Source: Gallaecimonas mangrovi
GTDB taxonomy: Bacteria; Pseudomonadota; Gammaproteobacteria; Enterobacterales; Gallaecimonadaceae
Length of the DNA stretch: 64,000 nt
NCBI RefSeq assembly: GCF_003367375.1
Contig: NZ_CP031416.1
Coordinates: 751,501 to 815,500 of the forward strand
Reading direction: 5' to 3'
Both the position numbers and the translations under genes were made by a program. Positions 15,425-24,299 of the stretch are shown here, in pieces. Numbering within the stretch: the first letter of the stretch is position 1; each line of letters opens with the position of its first letter. The notes beneath the pieces are model-generated. The model was not told where the DNA came from and did not search any database. It saw nothing but the letters and a program-made list of their open reading frames with translations.

Positions 15425-17035
15425 TCATAATCGTTCCAATCCCCAGGCCACCAGCAGTATCACCAAAGCCCAAAGCACCAACAGCAGGTAGCCTTTTTTC
15501 CAGCGCTTATCGTTTTGCTGCTCGCCAAGGCTATGCCAGTAAAGGCCGTGTTCGGTGTTGCGCTTGCCGCTGATAAGGCTCACCAAATACCCCACCAAAA
15601 AACAGCAGCCAAAGCCAAAAGCGTTCCACCACAGCCAGGACAGGGTGGGCACCGCTACCCAGCAATAAAGGTTTAAGCCAAAGCCTCCAAGCAGCCCTGC
15701 CACGGCGCCATTGCCATTAGCGCGGCGGGTTAATAGCCCCAGGGCAAACACCGCCAATACCGGGCCATTAATTAAAGAGCCAATCATGTTGATGGCCTCC
15801 AGCACGGTATCGGCAATGCGGCCTACAAAAAAGGCAAAACCGAGGGTCAGCACGCCCCAGCAAACGGTAACCAGCCGCGACAGGTTAAGCTCGGTTCGTT
15901 GTTGCCACTGGCCTTTTTTAAAGCGCCGTACAAAATCTTCCATGGTGGTGGCGCTAAGGGAATTAATAACCGAATCCAGCGACGACATGGCGGCGGCAAA
16001 GAGTGCCACCATGCCAAGGCCAATCAGGCCATGGGGCAGCATTTTGGTCATCATCAATGGCACCGCCAGGTTGTAGTTGGGCTGGCCGGCATCTTTGGGA
16101 AGGGAGTCGATAAAACCGGGGTTGTGAAGGGCAAAAGCCGCGACTGCAACGCCTAACAGGCAATAGAGCAGCACAAAGGGAAAACGCAGAATGCCGTTTA
16201 AAAACAGTGCTTTTCTGCCGTCATTAAGGTTTCTGGAGCAAAGCTCCCGCTGCACCTGGCTTTGGTCACAACCGTAGTAGGACACATACAGGAAAAAGCC
16301 ACCAATCAGCATTGGCCAAAAGGCAAAGGTTTGGCCATCGCCAAGGCCGGTGGCCGCAAAATCAAGGCTTTTTACCCGGCCGCTGGGCAGGGCGCTAAAA
16401 ATACCGGAAAAGCCGCCAAGGTCGGCTAACAGCAGCGCCAGTAGCCCCAGCAGCACCACCACCAAAATCAGCATTTGCAGCACATCTGAATAGATAACGG
16501 CGCGAATGCCGCCCAGTACATCGTAAAGCAGGGTAATGGCGCCGATGAGCACCACCGACCAAAAGAAGGGCAAACCGGTGATAAGTTCGATGACCAGCGA
16601 AATACCGTAGACGGTTACGGCAGTGGCAAAGGCACGCACAAACTGAAAGATGCCGCTTAAGATAAGGCGGGTTTTTAAGTCAAAGCGCCGCTCTAAGTAT
16701 TCGTATACCGAAATTAGGTTAAGCCGGTAAAAGGCGGGAAATAAAAATACCATGATGGCGATCATCGCCAATGGCACGGCCAATTCGTATTGCAGCCATA
16801 CCAAGCCGCCGCCAGCGGCAAAGGCCACAAAAGCCGGGGCGCCGAGAATGGAACTGGTGGAACACTGGGTGGCCATGGTGGAAATGGCAATGGCCCAAGG
16901 GCCAATGCCATGATTGCCAACGTAATAGTCGCTACGCGAATGCTGAGAGCGGGAAAGGTAAAGGCTCAGCAGCACCAACCCCACAAGGTAAAGGCCGATC
17001 ACCAGCCAGTCTGTCCACCCGATTTGTGCCGACAT
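15425..17035 (-). CDS. Sodium:solute symporter (SSS family)
   Basis: 536-residue integral membrane transporter with about 13-14 helices, the LeuT-like SSS fold. Family marks are the N-terminal WLVIGLYLVG helix, YYVGNHGIGPWAIAIS, the unwound first core helix region STMATQCSTSS with its small residues and the GGIRAVIYSDVLQ motif conserved in SGLT-type transporters. Such proteins couple Na+ entry to uptake of sugars, amino acids or other small solutes; the substrate cannot be read. It lies 82 bases downstream of the iron ABC permease on the same strand. The intervening CCGGG/CCCGG hairpin lacks a T run, so co-transcription is possible but unproved. Confidence 0.88.
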   Translation of the reverse strand: MSAQIGWTDWLVIGLYLVGLVLLSLYLSRSQHSRSDYYVGNHGIGPWAIAISTMATQCSTSSILGAPAFVAFAAGGGLVWLQYELAVPLAMIAIMVFLFPAFYRLNLISVYEYLERRFDLKTRLILSGIFQFVRAFATAVTVYGISLVIELITGLPFFWSVVLIGAITLLYDVLGGIRAVIYSDVLQMLILVVVLLGLLALLLADLGGFSGIFSALPSGRVKSLDFAATGLGDGQTFAFWPMLIGGFFLYVSYYGCDQSQVQRELCSRNLNDGRKALFLNGILRFPFVLLYCLLGVAVAAFALHNPGFIDSLPKDAGQPNYNLAVPLMMTKMLPHGLIGLGMVALFAAAMSSLDSVINSLSATTMEDFVRRFKKGQWQQRTELNLSRLVTVCWGVLTLGFAFFVGRIADTVLEAINMIGSLINGPVLAVFALGLLTRRANGNGAVAGLLGGFGLNLYCWVAVPTLSWLWWNAFGFGCCFLVGYLVSLISGKRNTEHGLYWHSLGEQQNDKRWKKGYLLLVLWALVILLVAWGLERL

Positions 17036-17117
17036 AACAAAAACTTACCTTTCCTGCCCTGGATGCTTTTTAAGCTACCGGGCAAAGGCCCCGGATGCAA
17101 ACCCAAGGGCGGTAGTG

Positions 17118-18134
17118 TTATTGCCAGCCGCGCCGAGCGCGGTGCACCACCAGTAAAAACATCGGTAGGCCTAATAATTCGGTAATGATGCCAATGGGAA
17201 TTTCCACTTGTGCCAAGGTTCTGGACAAGCAATCGGCCAGCACCAAAAAGGTGGCGCCCAGTAAGGTGCTGGCGGGCAATAAACGGCTGTTGGCCGGGCC
17301 TATCAGTAGCCTGGCAATGTGCGGTGCCAATAGCCCCACCCAACCAATCATGCCGGCCATCGATACCGCCAGCGCTGAGGCCAGGGTGGCGGCAAAAATC
17401 ACGGTGTAACGCACCGCCGTGACCGGCACCCCTAAGGCGCGGGCTTCGTCGTCGCCCATCGACATGGCATCCAAAGCCCGCGCCAGCAGCCACAGACAGG
17501 CAATGGCGGCCAGGGCTGGAATAGCCAGCCAGGCCAGTTGCCCAAGTCGGGTCATGCCTAAATTTCCCATCAGCCAGTAAACAATGGATGGCAGTTGATC
17601 TTCCGGGTCGGCCAGGTATTTCACCAGTGACAAAAGCGCCGCAAAGAGTGCGCTGCTGATAATGCCGCCCAGTACCAGGGTTATCATCGAGGCGCTGCCA
17701 AAGAGGTTGGCAATCATGATGCCCAGCACCACCGCCGCCAGGCCGCCCAAAAACGCCAAGCCTTGCACCAGCGCGGCGTGGCCATGCAGCAATAACCCCA
17801 GCGCGGCACCAAACGAGGCACCGGCTAATACCCCCAGTAGGCCAGGGGAAACCAAGGGGTTACGAAAGACCGCTTGATAGGCAGAGCCAGAGCTGGCCAG
17901 CGCCATCCCCACCAGCACCGCCGTAAGCACCCTTGGCAGGCGAATATTAACAATAAGGTTATCCAGTAACTGGTATTGGTTGTGGGGCATGCTGGCCACG
18001 CCACAGGCGTCGGCCAGAAAGTGCAAAATGGCGCTGACAGATACCGGGTAATTGCCGATGGAAAGGGCAAAAAGCACGGCGGCAAGCAGCAGTGCCACCA
18101 GTAAGCTGAGCTCAAAAAAATAGCGGTTTTTCAT
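17118..18134 (-). CDS. FecCD-type iron-siderophore ABC permease
   Basis: 338-residue inner-membrane permease of the BtuCD/FecCD type with about ten helices. Characteristic segments are SIGNYPVS near the N-terminus, IRLPRVLTAVLVGMALASSGSA (quoted from about residue 50), NPLVSPGLLGV, and GMIGWVGLLAPHIARLL, the cytoplasmic coupling region contacted by the ATPase. Only one permease is encoded, so it should act as a homodimer. Start and the ATPase stop overlap by four bases, giving translational coupling. It is the fourth gene of the siderophore operon. Confidence 0.92.
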   Translation of the reverse strand: MKNRYFFELSLLVALLLAAVLFALSIGNYPVSVSAILHFLADACGVASMPHNQYQLLDNLIVNIRLPRVLTAVLVGMALASSGSAYQAVFRNPLVSPGLLGVLAGASFGAALGLLLHGHAALVQGLAFLGGLAAVVLGIMIANLFGSASMITLVLGGIISSALFAALLSLVKYLADPEDQLPSIVYWLMGNLGMTRLGQLAWLAIPALAAIACLWLLARALDAMSMGDDEARALGVPVTAVRYTVIFAATLASALAVSMAGMIGWVGLLAPHIARLLIGPANSRLLPASTLLGATFLVLADCLSRTLAQVEIPIGIITELLGLPMFLLVVHRARRGWQ

Positions 18135-18895
18135 CGCACTTGGCTTCCTAATATGCGCTGCAGATCGCTTTGCGTCATATCGTAAAGGGTGCTGATATTT
18201 GCGGCAGTCAGGGTTTGTTCGGTTGGCCCTTGCGCCATTACCCTGCCGTTTTTCAGCATCAGCACCTGCTGGCTAATGGCGGCGGCATGCTGCGGGTGGT
18301 GGCTACTCATCAGCACTGCAAACCCTTGTTCAGCCAGGCTTTGCAGGTGCGTTAATAGCCGGGCCTGATGGCCAAAATCAAGCGCCGAGGCCGGTTCGTC
18401 CAGCAGCAACAATTTTGCGCCTTGCATCAGGGCGCGGCACATCAATACCAACTGGCGCTGGCCGCCGGAAATTTGTGTGTAGGGGCGCTTGGCCAAATGG
18501 CTGAGATGAAAGCGGTCAAGCTCAGCCAGCGCCCTGGCTTTTGCCGTTTCGCCTTGGCGGCCAAAAAGCCCGCTTTGGTGAAACAGGCCCATGGCCACCA
18601 CTTCTTCTACCAAATAGGGAAAAGGGCTGACATGGTGCTGCGGCACATAGGCCAAGTGCTTGGCGATGTCGCGCCGTGGCATTTTGGCAAGGGGGCGGCC
18701 CGCCAGTAGCACCTCGCCGCTGCTGGGCTTTTCAAGGCCCAGTAGCAACCGCAGTAAGGTACTTTTACCGGCGCCGTTAGCACCCAGTAGTGCCAGTACC
18801 TGCCCCGGCTTCACTTCAAGGGACACATCGGTTAACACCGCGCCCTTGCCATAACCAAAATTCAGCTTTTTGGCGGTTAGCAGACTAGTGGCCAT
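18131..18895 (-). CDS. Iron-siderophore ABC transporter ATPase
   Basis: 254-residue FepC/FecE-like ATPase: Walker A GANGAGKST (about 38-46), a Q-loop in AYVPQHH, signature SGGQRQL, Walker B KLLLLDEPAS and the switch His in MSSHHP. It powers the permease encoded immediately downstream. The start overlaps the end of the binding-protein gene by 11 bases, so expression is coupled. Confidence 0.93.
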   Translation of the reverse strand: MATSLLTAKKLNFGYGKGAVLTDVSLEVKPGQVLALLGANGAGKSTLLRLLLGLEKPSSGEVLLAGRPLAKMPRRDIAKHLAYVPQHHVSPFPYLVEEVVAMGLFHQSGLFGRQGETAKARALAELDRFHLSHLAKRPYTQISGGQRQLVLMCRALMQGAKLLLLDEPASALDFGHQARLLTHLQSLAEQGFAVLMSSHHPQHAAAISQQVLMLKNGRVMAQGPTEQTLTAANISTLYDMTQSDLQRILGSQVR

Positions 18896-19937
18896 GGGCG
18901 GCCGTTAGTGGGTGTAAAAACTGCTGAACGTCGCTACCACTTAACTGGATATGGAAAAAGCGGCGGTAGAACTGCTGCGTTTCCTTGGCCATGTCAATGT
19001 CGCTAAACGCGCTGGGGTAGAGCGTTTTTGCGGCCCAAAGAATTTGCAGGGCCTGTTCTGAGGTTTCCCGGCACCACCAAAACAGGCCGCGCGGGTTAGC
19101 GTAAACCCGACCGTTTTTTACGGCGTTAATGGTTTGCCAGCGCGGGTCATGCAATATGGTTTCAGCGTCTTCGGCGCGCATGGCAATAATTACGTCGGGG
19201 TTGGCTGCCAGCACGCTTTCCAGTGACACGTTGGGTGCGTGGTAGCGTTCTTTGCTGAGCTGCCAGTGGGCGGCAACGTTGATAGCACCCGCAGCATTTA
19301 ACCAGTCTTGGTCCAGTGAGGGGCTGGCCGAGGTGGAAAGCGCTCTGCCTGATGCCAAATACACTCGCAGCCGTTTGGCTTTGGGAATAGCGGCCAGACG
19401 CTTGGCAATCAGCTGCTCATTATGGCGAAAGTAGGCTTGGTAAGCCTTGGCTTCGGCAGGCGCCTTGCCGCCCAAGAGTTTGGCGGTAATGGTAACGCGC
19501 TCTTTTAGTGCCTCTAAGGAGTTGCCATGCAGCTCGGCGACGGCAATGCCAGCGCTATTAAGCTGCTGCTTTTTAACGGCATTAAAGCCGCTGGGAACAA
19601 ACAAGATATCCGGGTGCAAGGCGATAAGGGTTTCAACATTCACGCCATTGGCCGAGCCCATGGTGGCAAGAGCGGCGTTTTTAATGGCTGGTACGAACTT
19701 TTGAAAGGCCGGGGTGCTGCGGGCAATGCGGGTGGTGGCCACAATGTTATTGCCTGCGCCCAGCATCGCCAAAATGGCGTTTTCAGCCTCCCAAGCCGAA
19801 GCAACCTTGGTCACTTTGGCTGGCACTGTTAGCTGTTGATGCTGGTAAAAATGCACGGTGCGTGTGGCGGCGGCCTGGCTGCTAAAGGGCAGCCAGAGCA
19901 TCAGCGCGGCTAACAGCGTGGCAATGGGGGTTTTCAT
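18885..19937 (-). CDS. Periplasmic iron-siderophore binding protein
   Basis: 350-residue class III (TroA/FepB-like) binding protein. I chose ATG 19937 (MKTPIATLL) because GGAG stands eight bases upstream; seven extra codons upstream have no ribosome site. A signal peptide (about 1-23, SSQA-AAT) leads to two lobes joined by a long helix, with the family signatures NVETLIALHPDILFV and SVLAANPDVII. It delivers the ferric siderophore or heme-like ligand to the permease. A late WWCRETSEQAL segment is a plausible ligand-contacting region. The ligand itself is unknown. Confidence 0.9.
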   Translation of the reverse strand: MKTPIATLLAALMLWLPFSSQAAATRTVHFYQHQQLTVPAKVTKVASAWEAENAILAMLGAGNNIVATTRIARSTPAFQKFVPAIKNAALATMGSANGVNVETLIALHPDILFVPSGFNAVKKQQLNSAGIAVAELHGNSLEALKERVTITAKLLGGKAPAEAKAYQAYFRHNEQLIAKRLAAIPKAKRLRVYLASGRALSTSASPSLDQDWLNAAGAINVAAHWQLSKERYHAPNVSLESVLAANPDVIIAMRAEDAETILHDPRWQTINAVKNGRVYANPRGLFWWCRETSEQALQILWAAKTLYPSAFSDIDMAKETQQFYRRFFHIQLSGSDVQQFLHPLTAAHGH

Positions 19938-19947
19938 CTTCACTCCA

Positions 19948-19972
19948 AAGGGCCGCAATAGCGGCCCTTTTC
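19948..19972 (-). other. Intercistronic hairpin between receptor and binding-protein genes
   Basis: GGGCCGC and GCGGCCC arms around TATT, between the receptor stop and the binding-protein start. The following T run is only three long on the minus strand, so it probably attenuates or stabilises rather than ends transcription. This would give more receptor than transporter. Confidence 0.5.
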
Positions 19973-19976
19973 TGAT

Positions 19977-22115
19977 TTACAGCGTTAAGGTGGCTGACAG
20001 TACAAACTGGCGCGGCGCCCCTAAAAAGGCGCTGGCCGAGTCGGAAGAGCCGGTAATGGAGCCGGCAAAAAGCGACGCCCAATAGTGCTCGTCGGTGAGG
20101 TTGGTGACGTTAAAGCGCAGCGTCAGTTGTTTGCCATAAAAGTGGTTAAAGCGGTAGCTGGCACCCATATCCACGGTTCGGTAGCCAGCGGCCCAGGTGC
20201 TGTTACTGCTGTTGGCTGCCCGCTTGCCGGTGTAATGCAGGTTGGTGGTGGCAGCTAGCCCCGGCAGAGCGGCAAAATCGTACTCAAATAGCAGGTTTGA
20301 TTGAAAGCGCGGCACGCCGACCACTTGCTTGTCATCGTTGCTGGCAACAGCGGCATCTTTTAAGCGGGCATCAAGCCAGGTGGCACCACCAAAGATCTTT
20401 AACTGCTCACTGATGGCGCCGCCAAGGCTGAGCTCCAAGCCATTGTTGCGTTGCAGGCCTTGCACCTTGTAGACGTTGTCGTCGCCGGTGTAAGCCATGG
20501 GCCTGGTGATATGAAAAACAGCAAGGCCGGTATCGAGGTTACCAACAGTGGCTTTCATACCCAGCTCTGACTGGCGGCTACGAATGGGGTCCAGCAGGGT
20601 GCCAGCGTTATCGGCACTGCTGGATGCGGCGCCGCCAGACTCTAAGGTATCGGCGTGGGTGGCGTAGGTGCTAATAGCGGGAGTGAGCTGATAAATCACC
20701 GACACCGTGGAGCTAAGGCCGTCTTTTTTATAGTTGCTCGAGCTTAAGTTGAAGTGGCTGTAGGAGGCCACCAGCAAGGTGGATAAGCGGTCGGTCCAGC
20801 CGATGGTGTCACCCAGCATGCCGCTTTGCACCCTGGTAGAGCTGGCTTTTTCGAGCGGCAAATCGGTGTAAAGCTGGGGCGAGCTATAGAGCCTTGGGTC
20901 GTCCAGTGAACTGGTGCCAAGGGTTACCGTCGAAGCGCCGCTGACGCTGGAGGTGTCCGCTTTGTAAATGCCCCAATCGTAACCTGTGGTACCCACCACC
21001 AGTTTGTGGGTAACAGCACCGGTGGCAAACTGGCCTATCCATTTGGCCATGTTGCTGTCGATGCTAAAGCGGCTGGCGGCGGCGTTGGTAACCCTAACCG
21101 TGGAGGTGTAGGTGCCATCGCCATTAAGGCTATTGGAAATGCCCGGTAAGGTGCGGTCTGCTTGCTGATGCAGGTAGCCACCTTCGAACTGCCAGTTGTC
21201 ATTTAACTGGTACAGCAATTTGGCGCTATTGGTGGTGGTTTTCAGTTCCTGGCCAGCCCAGCTTTGGCCATAGCCCTTGCGGCTTGGGTCGGGGGCCTTA
21301 GGCAGTGCTACACCGGCGCTGATGCCAAAGCCGCCGGGGTAGCCCCAGTGCTGAAAGTCGTAATAGCTGCCATCAAGCTGCAGTTGCAGCTTGGGGGTAA
21401 GGTTAAAGTTAAAAGCCCAGCCAGCCAGTTTGCGTTTTTCGGTTGAGCCAGGCACATAGCCGTTTCCATTTTCGTGTAGCACGTTCAGCCGGTAGCCGAA
21501 ATATTGTGACGGCGAGCCGCCAAAGTCGGCCGACTCGGTCAGGGCGCCTTTGGCCGTTACCCGGCTTGATAATACGGTACGGTATTGCGCGGTAGGCCTT
21601 TTGGCTGTGTAGTTAAAATCCCCCGCTGGGCTGGCCGGGCCATAAAGGGCACCGGTTAGGCCATTGATAACGGTAATGTGGTCAATCAGTTCAATGGGCT
21701 GGGCCGTTGTTGCCACCACATTGAGCCCGTCCAAGTGACTGTTATCTACCACACTGCCTTCCATGCCGCGGCTTTGCGGCCGCCCGACATTCAGGCCACC
21801 CCTGGCCTCCATTTGTGTGGAGGGCATGAATTTAAGGGCATCATTAAGGCTGGTGATCTGCTGGCTTTGCAGTAGATGCTGGCTAAGCACGGTAACGGAA
21901 TAGGGCACCTTTTTCAGGTCGGTGCTGCCAAAAGGCCCCAAATCAACGCGCTTGGCGCGGTAGTCGTCACCTTGTTGCTGTTGGCCATAAACCACCCAAT
22001 GTTCATCGGGCTTTTGGCTTTTCTGTGTGCTGGTGCTATCGCTCTGGCTTTGTGCCATGGCAAGGGGGCTGACGGCCAAGCAGGCAAGGGCCGCCGTGGA
22101 TACTTTGTTCAACAT
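19977..22115 (-). CDS. TonB-dependent siderophore receptor
   Basis: 712-residue outer-membrane receptor of the siderophore class (TIGR01783-like). Signal peptide about 1-21 (AMA-QSQ). The plug begins near WVVYGQQQ and has KKVPYSVTVLSQHLL, SLNDALKFMPS, SRGMEGS and VINGLTGALYGPASPAGDFNY, the classic gate-loop motifs. The beta-barrel follows and closes on FVLSATLTL, with GAPRQF just before it as in this class. No extra N-terminal signalling domain is present, so it is not a FecA/FpvA-type transducer. It heads the operon with binding protein, ATPase and permease. Expression is expected to be iron-repressed, but I found no convincing Fur box. Confidence 0.93.
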   Translation of the reverse strand: MLNKVSTAALACLAVSPLAMAQSQSDSTSTQKSQKPDEHWVVYGQQQQGDDYRAKRVDLGPFGSTDLKKVPYSVTVLSQHLLQSQQITSLNDALKFMPSTQMEARGGLNVGRPQSRGMEGSVVDNSHLDGLNVVATTAQPIELIDHITVINGLTGALYGPASPAGDFNYTAKRPTAQYRTVLSSRVTAKGALTESADFGGSPSQYFGYRLNVLHENGNGYVPGSTEKRKLAGWAFNFNLTPKLQLQLDGSYYDFQHWGYPGGFGISAGVALPKAPDPSRKGYGQSWAGQELKTTTNSAKLLYQLNDNWQFEGGYLHQQADRTLPGISNSLNGDGTYTSTVRVTNAAASRFSIDSNMAKWIGQFATGAVTHKLVVGTTGYDWGIYKADTSSVSGASTVTLGTSSLDDPRLYSSPQLYTDLPLEKASSTRVQSGMLGDTIGWTDRLSTLLVASYSHFNLSSSNYKKDGLSSTVSVIYQLTPAISTYATHADTLESGGAASSSADNAGTLLDPIRSRQSELGMKATVGNLDTGLAVFHITRPMAYTGDDNVYKVQGLQRNNGLELSLGGAISEQLKIFGGATWLDARLKDAAVASNDDKQVVGVPRFQSNLLFEYDFAALPGLAATTNLHYTGKRAANSSNSTWAAGYRTVDMGASYRFNHFYGKQLTLRFNVTNLTDEHYWASLFAGSITGSSDSASAFLGAPRQFVLSATLTL

Positions 22116-22175
22116 CTTTGATTCCGTTAGGAAAAATCACAATAAAACGCCGCCCGCAGCCTGCCTGGGCAAAAC

Positions 22176-22202
22176 GCCATAGGCACTGCGAAGCAGCATG
22201 GC
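22176..22202 (-). other. Leader stem-loop upstream of the siderophore receptor
   Basis: GCCAT/ATGGC outer and CTGC/GCAG inner stems with a TTC loop, in the untranslated region between a small ORF and the receptor start. A GC-rich stretch with further pairing possibilities follows at about 22147-22170. It does not match a riboswitch class known to me. Confidence 0.4.
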
Positions 22203-22212
22203 AAGCCGCTGT

Positions 22213-22344
22213 TTAGCGTGTCGCAGGTGGATGATGCTGAGGTGTTTGCCAGGGCGATAACGCCCCGAAGTAGTGGCGGTATTGTGTTTGCGGGCACAAC
22301 AAACCCGGGCGACCATAAAGACCACCTAATAGGACGTTAGACAT
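22213..22344 (-). CDS. Possible 43-residue leader peptide
   Basis: A short frame starting ATG 22344 with GGTGAG six bases upstream. The peptide begins MSNVLLGGLYGRPG and ends HHPPATR; it has no signal peptide or recognised domain. It ends 97 bases before the siderophore receptor, on the same strand, just before the structured stretch at 22147-22202. The position is that of a regulatory leader peptide, but coding is unproved. Confidence 0.3.
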   Translation of the reverse strand: MSNVLLGGLYGRPGLLCPQTQYRHYFGALSPWQTPQHHPPATR

Positions 22345-22843
22345 TCGGCTCACCTTTCCAATGGGGGAGGCTGCGCCATTTCTAACGCAACCCTGGCAGA
22401 TTCGTCTGCGGCCGCAGTGCCATACCTGGTGGGCTTCAGGCACAACGGCTCGGTAGCTGACAACATTGTCGGTGGCGAGACTAAAGCAATGCTGGCGGCT
22501 TTACTAGCAGAACCCAGCGGACTAATGACGGTTTTTTGAATACGAATTAATCAGTGTAAATGCGGCTAAAAAACCAAACTTAGCGAAGAAACTGCGGGAA
22601 ATTTAATGAAATTTGCCAGGGTGGTGTAAGTCGCCATTAATTCGGTTTTGCGATATTTTTCCATAAATTGGCGCGGTTTTTTTGTTGCCGCTATCAGGCT
22701 TTTAAATATTGGCTAACCCGCTTTTGTGTCTCTTGGCTAAGCAGGGCTTGGCGGGTTTTATCGGGGGCATTTAGCGCCCAAATCGATTTTAGGATTTGCA
22801 GCATCGTGCGGCGTGGGCAGCTCATGGCCTGGTGCTGTCTAGC
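22345..22843. other. Gene-free stretch, promoter region of the siderophore operon
   Basis: No credible gene on either strand. It probably holds the minus-strand promoter of the siderophore operon. An imperfect TGAATAC...TTAATCA palindrome at 22537-22553 is the nearest thing to a Fur site but is weak. GGTTTTTT and AAAAAACC about 30 bases apart (22529-22574) could pair. Confidence 0.4.
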
Positions 22844-23116
22844 TCAGTTTTTGCGAGTATTAATCTCGATACGTATCAGCGCTTCGATACCGTGCACAGC
22901 GGCATAAAACAGTAACGATGCTGCCAAGCCGCCGATACTGCGCATGATAAGGTAAATCGACACCGGTGTTTGCTGCAGGGTTAACAACAGGCACTGCGCC
23001 AACACCACTAACAGCAGCAGCGCTGCCAGTAGCAAACTAAAGCCCTTGAGCAGGCGCAAAAGTGTCGCCAGGCCTTTATAGCCATGTTCGGCCAGTACTG
23101 CCGGTTCACTAGACAT
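22844..23116 (-). CDS. Small two-helix membrane protein
   Basis: 90 residues from ATG 23116 (MSSEPAVLAEHGYKG); a TTG six codons earlier is a weaker start. Two long hydrophobic segments (about 22-46 and 54-80) predict an inner-membrane protein with a short basic tail. The architecture resembles DUF4282-type proteins but I cannot confirm it. Function unknown. It lies 97 bases from the next gene on the same strand. Confidence 0.6.
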   Translation of the reverse strand: MSSEPAVLAEHGYKGLATLLRLLKGFSLLLAALLLLVVLAQCLLLTLQQTPVSIYLIMRSIGGLAASLLFYAAVHGIEALIRIEINTRKN

Positions 23117-23213
23117 ACGTTGACTCGTTATCAATAAGCTGTTGCCAGCTTATCGGGGGCAAGGCTTGGTTGCTAATGGTTTTGCCACTCTGGGCACTGA
23201 AACGGCGGCAAGG

Positions 23214-23786
23214 TCAGGGGGCGGGTTTGTCTTCCTTGTCTTTTTCGTCATCACCTTGCTCGGCATGAACCTGGCGTGTGGTCGCCCTTATTACCTGTGG
23301 CACCAGGCGTTCGCTAAACCCGGACACAAAAGACCAGAAAAACAGCTTGGCAAGGTCGGTGCTGGTTTTCGGCAGCCCTTCTTTTATCCAGCTATACACG
23401 TCGGATAACGAGTAAATATCGCGAGCTTCGTACCTTGGAAACAGCTCACCCTGAATAATGCCGCTGATAAACATCAGCATTAGCACCACCGAAAAGATGG
23501 CACCATTAATCGGGATAAGCGTGATGGAGACCCAGGAGCGCGACAGCATCCGCAATTCGTTCGAGGCAATTTTTGGCAGCCGCTGCTGGATACTGACAAA
23601 ACCACCAATCAAGCCGAAGCTCAGCACAAACGGCAGCACTATCGGTTTTTCGTGGCCCTGGCATTGGGCCTGGGGGCAAATGGCAGCCAGCACAATCAAA
23701 TAGCCAATCACCAGGCTTAAAATGCCAGCGGTAAACACCACTAACTTTTTGGTGACCTTCTGAAGGTTTTCCTGCCTGTCGTCCAT
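23214..23786 (-). CDS. Unrecognised multi-helix membrane protein
   Basis: 190 residues. Helices at about 15-37, 48-64, 85-112 and a weaker one at 145-165; the C-terminus is strongly charged (GDDEKDKEDKP). A KPIVLPFVLSFGLIGG segment between the first helices may be a re-entrant loop. No family recognised. The gene precedes the small membrane protein at 22844-23116 and follows the ACT gene by 12 bases, so these may be one operon. Confidence 0.72.
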   Translation of the reverse strand: MDDRQENLQKVTKKLVVFTAGILSLVIGYLIVLAAICPQAQCQGHEKPIVLPFVLSFGLIGGFVSIQQRLPKIASNELRMLSRSWVSITLIPINGAIFSVVLMLMFISGIIQGELFPRYEARDIYSLSDVYSWIKEGLPKTSTDLAKLFFWSFVSGFSERLVPQVIRATTRQVHAEQGDDEKDKEDKPAP

Positions 23787-23798
23787 GACGGCCTCTTG

Positions 23799-24194
23799 TT
23801 AGGATGAAAGCGAACTTAAGGCATCCAGCGCGAGTTGTGCTTTGTCTTTGGGCACGAAGATATGGTCGTGAAAATAAGCGGCCACTACATTAGCGCTAAT
23901 GCCGTGCTCGCTAAGCTTAGCTGCTATGGCGGCAGTGAGCCCCACCGCCTCTAAACTGGAATGCACATTAAGGGTGATTTGCCGGTAAAGCGATGACGCT
24001 GGCAGTTTGGCGCTGTGCGCTGTTTGCGCATCAATAATGAGGCTTAACCCTTCTTTTTCCCGAAAGCTTGCCAGCGGTTCTAAGTGCAGGTAATCGGCCA
24101 ACTTTCCCGGTACGGTGCAAAAAACCACATCCCCTGGCAACAGTTCGGGAGCCATGGTGTCAAGCAGGGTGGCAAGTGAGGTGATACCAGACAT
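23799..24194 (-). CDS. ACT-domain protein
   Basis: 131-residue cytosolic protein with the two-part ACT arrangement (ACT_3 plus ACT_7): the first half has DVVFCTV and ASFREKEGLSLIID, the second LNVHSSLEAVGLTAAIA and ISANVVAAYFHDHIFVP. Small stand-alone ACT proteins bind amino acids, but the partner and role of this group are undefined. GGAG ten bases upstream of ATG 24194 supports the start. It diverges from the methyltransferase gene. Confidence 0.85.
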   Translation of the reverse strand: MSGITSLATLLDTMAPELLPGDVVFCTVPGKLADYLHLEPLASFREKEGLSLIIDAQTAHSAKLPASSLYRQITLNVHSSLEAVGLTAAIAAKLSEHGISANVVAAYFHDHIFVPKDKAQLALDALSSLSS

Positions 24195-24299
24195 CGGTTG
24201 CTCCTTTTTACGGCGCTAACGGCGGCGGCAATTAGCCGAATACTTTTTCACCATAGCAGTGTACACTGCGCCACCCTCAACATTTGGTGTCTGCCAAAC

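Noticed and set aside
17036-17117. Terminator between the iron permease and the sodium symporter
   Set aside because: A CCGGG/CCCGG stem is present but no T run follows on the minus strand.
22116-22450. Cobalamin riboswitch in the siderophore receptor leader
   Set aside because: An AAGCCCACCAGG stretch and a GGAAAGGTGA stretch looked suggestive, but the B12 box and the CCCCGCCACTGT block are absent or out of order, and the operon is siderophore-type.
22537-22553. Fur box candidate TGAATACGAATTAATCA
   Set aside because: Only about five of eight half-site positions are symmetrical, and it lies over 400 bases from the receptor start.
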